Source of the DNA: Dorea phocaeensis
GTDB taxonomy: Bacteria > Bacillota > Clostridia > Lachnospirales > Lachnospiraceae
Assembly (NCBI RefSeq): GCF_900240315.1
Contig: NZ_OEPZ01000002.1
Span: 558,001-622,000 of the forward strand
Length of the DNA stretch: 64,000 bases
Direction: 5' to 3'
The notes beneath the pieces were generated by a model that made no database searches, was not told where the DNA came from, and saw nothing but the letters and a program-made list of their open reading frames with translations. Below, piece after piece: positions 59,480-64,000 of the stretch (position 1 is its first letter; every line of letters starts with the position of its first letter). Made by a program: the position numbers and the translations under genes.

Positions 59480-61396
59480 TTAAATATTTCTTCCTTGACT
59501 ACTTAAATAAACAAGCAGGACTGAAATATCTGCCGGAGATACACCGGAAATTCTTGACGCCTGTCCAATAGAAACCGGACGATACTCTTTTAATTTCTGA
59601 ACAGCTTCAATTCTAAGACTTTTTACATTATCATAATCTATCGATTCTGGTATTCTCTTATTTTCCAGCTTTTTGAACTGCTCTACCTGTTTTTTCTGCC
59701 TGTTAATATAGCCTTCATACTTAATAAAGATATCAACTTGATCGATAATCTCTTGTTCCAAAGTTTCTGGAAGTTCTGGTCTGCTTGTATCAATACTTTC
59801 CAGGATACGATAGGAAAGTTCTGGTCGACGAATCAGATCTTTCAAAGTTGTCCCAGATACTAATGGTGTACTTTGATTCTCCTCAAGAAGCTTCTGTATC
59901 TTCTCACTGGTTCCTACATGAACAGTTCCCAGACGATTTACTTCTTTCTCAATCCATTCTTCTTTTTCCAAAAGTCTCTGGTAACGTTCTTCGGAAATCA
60001 AACCTATCTCATATCCCTTTCGTGTCAATCTTTGATCTGCATTATCTTGCCTGAGAAGAAGACGATATTCTGCTCTGGAAGTCATCATACGATATGGCTC
60101 ATGGCTCTCCTTTGTTACCAGATCGTCAATTAACACTCCTATATATGCTTCGGATCGATCTAATACAATACTTTCCTTTCCAGAAAGTTTTCTTGCCGCA
60201 TTAATTCCTGCAATCAGTCCTTGAGCTGCAGCCTCTTCATAGCCTGAACTTCCATTAAACTGACCGCCACTGAATAATCCTTCTATCTCCCGGAATTCCA
60301 AAGATGGCTTTAATTGTCTAGCATCAATACAATCATATTCAATTGCATACGCATTTCTTACAATTTTAACATTTTCTAATCCCGGAACACTTCTATACAT
60401 CGCATACTGAACATCCTCTGGAAGTGAACTGGACATTCCGCCAATATACATTTCATTCGTCTCTAATCCTTCTGGCTCAATAAACACCTGATGTCTTTCT
60501 TTATCTGCAAATTTAACAACCTTATCTTCAATAGACGGGCAATACCTCGGCCCTGTTCCTTCAATCATACCCGAAAACAAAGGTGATCGATCAAGATTTG
60601 CTCGAATAATCTCATGCGTTCTTTGATTTGTATAAGTAAGCCAACAAGATACCTGGTCAATTTGAACCGTATCCGGATCTGTTGTGAAAGAAAATGGAAC
60701 TACTCTCTCATCACCGAACTGTTCTTCCATTTTAGAAAAATCAACAGATCTCCTGTCAATCCTTGCCGGTGTCCCCGTCTTAAAGCGATTCATTTTCACT
60801 CCAAGTTCTTTTAAACTGTCTGTTAAATAATTTGCTGCCTTTAATCCATTCGGTCCTGTATTTTCACTGACCTCTCCATATACACAGCGAGCTTTTAAGT
60901 ATGTTCCAGTGCACAGTATCACCGCGTTACAGTAATAAATTCCTCCAGATAATGTCTGAACTCCTACTACTTTTCCATCTTCCACAAGAATTTTAACAAT
61001 TTCTGCCTGCTTAATCTCAAGCCGGTCCTGAGACTCTAAAACTTGTCTCATCGTACTGCTATAACGATTTTTATCAGCCTGTGCACGAAGCGAATGAACA
61101 GCCGGTCCTTTGGACTGATTCAACATTTTCGACTGAATAAACGTCTGGTCAATCACCTTTCCCATCTCACCGCCAAGAGCATCAATTTCCCTCACAAGGT
61201 GTCCCTTGGAACTTCCCCCGATATTAGGATTACAAGGCATTAATGCAATACTTTCCACACTGACTGTAAAAATCACCGTCTGAAATCCCAATCTCGCAGC
61301 CGCCAATGCCGCTTCACAGCCTGCATGGCCTGCTCCAATTACTGCTACATCATATCTATCATTATTTTCCCATACAGAATTTACTGAATATTTCAT
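59480..61396 (-). CDS. mnmG: tRNA uridine-5-carboxymethylaminomethyl modification enzyme MnmG
   Basis: FAD enzyme that with MnmE makes (c)mnm5U34 in tRNAs. The N-terminal FAD motif is [19 protein letters not shown] (about residues 19-37), followed by [24 protein letters not shown] by key [24 protein letters not shown] and [12 protein letters not shown]. The C-terminal helical part binds MnmE. 638 residues. The start overlaps the mnmE stop by 35 bases; GGAGAA lies 10 bases before the ATG. Confidence 0.98.
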   Translation of the reverse strand: MKYSVNSVWENNDRYDVAVIGAGHAGCEAALAAARLGFQTVIFTVSVESIALMPCNPNIGGSSKGHLVREIDALGGEMGKVIDQTFIQSKMLNQSKGPAVHSLRAQADKNRYSSTMRQVLESQDRLEIKQAEIVKILVEDGKVVGVQTLSGGIYYCNAVILCTGTYLKARCVYGEVSENTGPNGLKAANYLTDSLKELGVKMNRFKTGTPARIDRRSVDFSKMEEQFGDERVVPFSFTTDPDTVQIDQVSCWLTYTNQRTHEIIRANLDRSPLFSGMIEGTGPRYCPSIEDKVVKFADKERHQVFIEPEGLETNEMYIGGMSSSLPEDVQYAMYRSVPGLENVKIVRNAYAIEYDCIDARQLKPSLEFREIEGLFSGGQFNGSSGYEEAAAQGLIAGINAARKLSGKESIVLDRSEAYIGVLIDDLVTKESHEPYRMMTSRAEYRLLLRQDNADQRLTRKGYEIGLISEERYQRLLEKEEWIEKEVNRLGTVHVGTSEKIQKLLEENQSTPLVSGTTLKDLIRRPELSYRILESIDTSRPELPETLEQEIIDQVDIFIKYEGYINRQKKQVEQFKKLENKRIPESIDYDNVKSLRIEAVQKLKEYRPVSIGQASRISGVSPADISVLLVYLSSQGRNI

Positions 61397-62771
61397 TAAC
61401 CAAATCTTCTCCTATCGTCTCTCCAGTAATACTTCCTAATGCTTCATATGCATCCATCAGATCAATCGAATAGAAATCCTCCGGCATTTTGCCATGAATG
61501 CTGTCTCTCACACGATTCAACGCATCACATGCATCCCGAAGTGCCGTCTTATGGCGCACATTTGTAATATAAATTTCGTCATTAAATGCAAGATTTCCTT
61601 CAAAAAACATATCCTTTAATGTCTGTTCCACCAAATCAATTCCCTGTTGATGTTTTGCTGAAACTTCAATAATTGGAATATTCTCAGAATTTTCACCATT
61701 GCTTTGATAATATGCTTCCTGAACCTCCGACTTGCCAACAACCATATTAAGATCAGACTTATTCAACAAAATAATTGCTGGCTTTCCTTTCATTAATTGA
61801 AGGATTTCATTGTCATTTTCATCAAGGGGCGCTGATGCATCAATCACATAGATCAATAAATCAGCTTGATCTGCATGGCTTTTGGCTTTATCTACTCCAA
61901 TCTTTTCCACCAAATCTTCTGTGTCTCGGATTCCTGCTGTATCCATAATATTCAAAGAAACTCCCTGCAAATTAATATGTTCTTCTAACACATCTCTGGT
62001 CGTTCCCGCAATATCCGTAACAATTGCCCGATCTTCTCCAATTAATACATTTAATAAAGAAGATTTTCCTGCATTTGGTTTTCCCAAAATGACAGTATTG
62101 ATTCCTTCTTTAATAATTCTTCCATTATCGCATGTTTTCAATAAACCTTCTATTTCCTGAATCAGCATGTCCATAATTTCGAGAAGTTCTTCCCCATATC
62201 CATCCACGCTGATATGCTCCGGATCATCCAGCGCTGTTTCAATAAATGCTGTGTGATACAGAATCTTTTCCCGCATCTTTGTAATTTTTTCTTTAATATT
62301 ACCTTTCAGCTGGCTGATGGAACTCTTCAAAGCATACTCATTTTGAGAGGTAATCAAATCTCCCACAGCTTCTGCCTGAGAAAGATCCATTCTTCCATTC
62401 AAAAATGCTCGCTTTGTAAATTCTCCCGGTTCTGCCGGCCTTGCTCCATGGAAGATAAGAATTTCCAAAATTCTTTTCACCACATAAACACCGCCGTGAC
62501 AGTTAATTTCTACCGTGTCCTCCCCCGTATAACTATGAGGGCCGCGCATCAGCATTACCAACACTTCATCAACCGTCTCCCCATTCTCCACGATATAACC
62601 GTAGTGAATCGTATGGGATTTTTGACTGGACAGCTTCTTATTATTCTTCCCTCTATAAATCTGATCCGCAATTTCAAACGCCTCCGGACCTGACATCCTG
62701 ACAATTCCGATTCCGGAATTGCTCATAGCTGTAGAAATTGCGGCAATCGTTTTCTGATATTCTATTTCCAT
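61362..62771 (-). CDS. mnmE: tRNA modification GTPase MnmE
   Basis: GTPase partner of MnmG. The N-terminal folate-binding domain starts [21 protein letters not shown]; the G-domain has [16 protein letters not shown] (G1, about residues 225-240), DIAGTTRDV (G2), DTAGIRD (G3) and NKSD (G4). The C-terminal FCMGK carries the catalytic Cys. Length 469 is slightly longer than usual. AAAGGAAA precedes the ATG. Confidence 0.98.
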   Translation of the reverse strand: MEIEYQKTIAAISTAMSNSGIGIVRMSGPEAFEIADQIYRGKNNKKLSSQKSHTIHYGYIVENGETVDEVLVMLMRGPHSYTGEDTVEINCHGGVYVVKRILEILIFHGARPAEPGEFTKRAFLNGRMDLSQAEAVGDLITSQNEYALKSSISQLKGNIKEKITKMREKILYHTAFIETALDDPEHISVDGYGEELLEIMDMLIQEIEGLLKTCDNGRIIKEGINTVILGKPNAGKSSLLNVLIGEDRAIVTDIAGTTRDVLEEHINLQGVSLNIMDTAGIRDTEDLVEKIGVDKAKSHADQADLLIYVIDASAPLDENDNEILQLMKGKPAIILLNKSDLNMVVGKSEVQEAYYQSNGENSENIPIIEVSAKHQQGIDLVEQTLKDMFFEGNLAFNDEIYITNVRHKTALRDACDALNRVRDSIHGKMPEDFYSIDLMDAYEALGSITGETIGEDLVNEIFSKFCMGK

Positions 62772-62831
62772 GGATTTCCTTTCTCAACTAATTTTCTCAC
62801 TAATCTTCCTCATATAATATATCATAGAACC

Positions 62832-62867
62832 AAACTAAAAAAAACAGGAAGTTTTTCAACTTCCTGT
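62832..62867 (-). terminator. Terminator of jag
   Basis: Stem AACAGGAAGTT/AACTTCCTGTT (62842-62867) and, on the minus strand, an eight-T run. Confidence 0.92.
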
Positions 62868-62879
62868 TCCTATGTAACA

Positions 62880-63707
62880 TTACCGACGGTTCAGTGTTAC
62901 CACAACTCTTCTGTATGGTTCTTCACCTTCACTGTGTGTAGACACAGCCGGATCTGACTGCAATGCAGAGTGGATGATTCTTCTCTCATATGGATTCATC
63001 GGCTCTAAAGATACTGCATGTCTAGTTCTTTTAACCTTGCTTGCAATGTTCTTTGCAAGGTTTTCAAGCGTTTCTTTTCTTCTTCTACGGTAATCTTCTG
63101 TATCAAGTTTTACTCTTACATATCCGCTCTGTGCTTTGTTAGCAACACGGTTCGTCAGATACTGAAGAGAATCGAGGGTCTGTCCACGTTTTCCAATCAG
63201 AATTCCCATGTTCTTTCCATCCATATTAATGGAAAGTGCGCCTTCTTCATCAATCTGAGATGTAACTTTTACATCTTCCATATTCATGGTCTTTAATACA
63301 TCGTAGATAAATTTCTCACACATCTGAATCGTATTTTCCTCTACGACTGCAAGCTCAACTTCTTTCCTCTCCTTGACTACTTCCGGCTGTTTATTCTTCT
63401 TTGGTTTATGCTCAGATTTTTTTTCAAATCTTTCTTCTTTTTTCTCTTCTTTTACTTCGGCTTTGAAAGTCTCTTTCACTTCTTCTTTCGCCGTTTCCTT
63501 CACCGTTTCTTCTACCGTTACTTCCGGCTTTTCTTCTACTTTTTTGCGCGCCTTAATAACTGCCTGCTTCACACCGATTCCAAGAAATCCGGCACTTCCT
63601 TTTTCCACTACAATGTAATCTAACTGATCACTTGTAACACCTAACTGAATCAATGCTTCTGTAATTGCATCATCCAGTGTTTTTGCTGATACAGTAATGT
63701 ATTCCAT
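62880..63707 (-). CDS. jag: Jag/KhpB RNA-binding protein
   Basis: RNA-binding protein beside yidC. The N-terminal Jag domain (about residues 1-52) has SAGFLGIGVKQAVIKARK; a low-complexity Lys/Glu/Val linker follows (about 53-120); then a KH domain with INMDGKNMGILIGKRGQTLDSLQYL (key GILIGKRGQTLD, about 172-183) and an R3H domain with EPMNPYERRIIHSALQ and SEGEEPYRRVVVTLNRR. KhpB with KhpA acts on small RNAs and cell-wall growth in some Firmicutes. It starts 11 bases after the yidC stop. Confidence 0.95.
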   Translation of the reverse strand: MEYITVSAKTLDDAITEALIQLGVTSDQLDYIVVEKGSAGFLGIGVKQAVIKARKKVEEKPEVTVEETVKETAKEEVKETFKAEVKEEKKEERFEKKSEHKPKKNKQPEVVKERKEVELAVVEENTIQMCEKFIYDVLKTMNMEDVKVTSQIDEEGALSINMDGKNMGILIGKRGQTLDSLQYLTNRVANKAQSGYVRVKLDTEDYRRRRKETLENLAKNIASKVKRTRHAVSLEPMNPYERRIIHSALQSDPAVSTHSEGEEPYRRVVVTLNRR

Positions 63708-63718
63708 GAAAACGCCCC

Positions 63719-64000
63719 CTAATTATTCTCATTAAACTTCTTAACCATATTTGCTTTTGCTGCAAGGCTTCCTGCCTCCGCTCCAGCTGCGTTTTTCTTA
63801 GCCTTCTCGATCTTTGCTTCTCTTTCCTTTTCACTCATGCCGGATACGCTCTGTGTTGCAGCTTCTTTGATGCTCTTGGTATTCGTCTGAGCCATAGCAC
63901 CGATCTTTTCTGCTTTTTCTCCGCGCTTCTTAGCTTTTTCTTCTGCCTTTTCTCGATTCTGTTCCAGAATATCTTCTACAGACATCTTAGATAAATGTTT
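63719..64000 (-). CDS. yidC: Membrane protein insertase YidC, C-terminal tail only
   Basis: Partial gene cut by the window edge. The visible 93 codons read KHLSKMSVEDILEQNREKAE onward and form a long charged helical tail (Glu/Lys/Ala-rich, ending ANMVKKFNENN), as in the long C-terminal tail of clostridial YidC/OxaA. The catalytic membrane part lies outside. The name rests on its place before jag in the rpmH-rnpA-yidC-jag order and on the tail. Confidence 0.75.
   Translation of the reverse strand, partial: KHLSKMSVEDILEQNREKAEEKAKKRGEKAEKIGAMAQTNTKSIKEAATQSVSGMSEKEREAKIEKAKKNAAGAEAGSLAAKANMVKKFNENN

Overview
This window is chromosomal DNA from a spore-forming, anaerobic, low-to-medium G+C Firmicute, most likely a Lachnospiraceae close to Dorea/Mediterraneibacter/Blautia. 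The evidence is gene content: DUF3881, DUF4446, DUF6382/DUF5702-type Tad genes, rubrerythrins with PerR, spoIID/spoIIQ/bofA, an ileS T-box, and SPKTG-like wall sorting signals. I see no prophage, plasmid, CRISPR array or intact transposase. The right end (parB, parA, rsmG, mnmG, mnmE, jag, yidC, all on the minus strand, with two parS sites) is the classic flank of the replication origin, so oriC probably lies just beyond base 64000. The minus-strand bias fits a fork moving leftward through the window.

Layout. 1-6.8 kb: rsmI, trmN6, ricT, holB, a guanylate-kinase-like gene, an Orn/Lys/Arg decarboxylase and pgi; most of this matches the Bacillus yaaO-tmk-holB-yaaT-yabB-yabC block. 7-15 kb: a repeat-tailed membrane protein, mtnN, a TSCPD gene, an ECF sigma factor and a DUF4367-like membrane protein separated by an inverted murG, HIT, an orphan histidine kinase and a rhomboid protease. 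Two copies of a ~149-bp structured repeat lie at 8.9 and 14.9 kb. 15-23 kb: a Tad/Flp pilus operon. 23.4-29.4 kb: bofA, yaaL, dCMP deaminase, upp, tsaC, an amidase and a GH18 protein. 30-36 kb: mecA, a DUF1858 gene beside a cluster of DnaA boxes, an NlpC/P60 hydrolase, then a PerR oxidative-stress cluster with two rubrerythrins of opposite domain order, trhA and a GIY-YIG gene. 36-48.5 kb: spoIIQ, spoIID, glgP, ileS with a T-box leader, a DD-carboxypeptidase, csbD and a GH43-type surface enzyme. 48.8-53.6 kb: a repeat-containing surface protein, a WYL regulator, a frameshifted exonuclease, a HIRAN-like remnant and a 22-residue hydrophobic peptide. 53.7-64 kb: tRNA-Arg(CCU), DUF3881, serS, DUF4446 and the origin-proximal block.

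How the genes work together. The Tad operon encodes ATPase, localisation protein, two membrane platform proteins, pilin, prepilin peptidase and minor pilins, so it should be a nearly complete Flp pilus assembly set. PerR has all five metal ligands of the peroxide-sensing type, a palindrome over its own promoter and a related palindrome over the first rubrerythrin promoter, which supports a small local peroxide regulon. Several genes belong to sporulation or wall remodelling.

Accessory structure. Six short hairpin repeats built on GGGACGGAG/CTCCGTCCC are scattered from 35.6 to 58.6 kb and resemble REP/REPIN sequences; one supplies the end of a coding sequence, one sits in the ileS leader and one lies between the two parS sites. 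With the 149-bp repeat, the DnaA-box cluster and the decayed 52-53.6 kb segment, these are the least ordinary parts of the window. No complete new defence or mobile system was found. All identifications are from reading the sequence; no database search was run.
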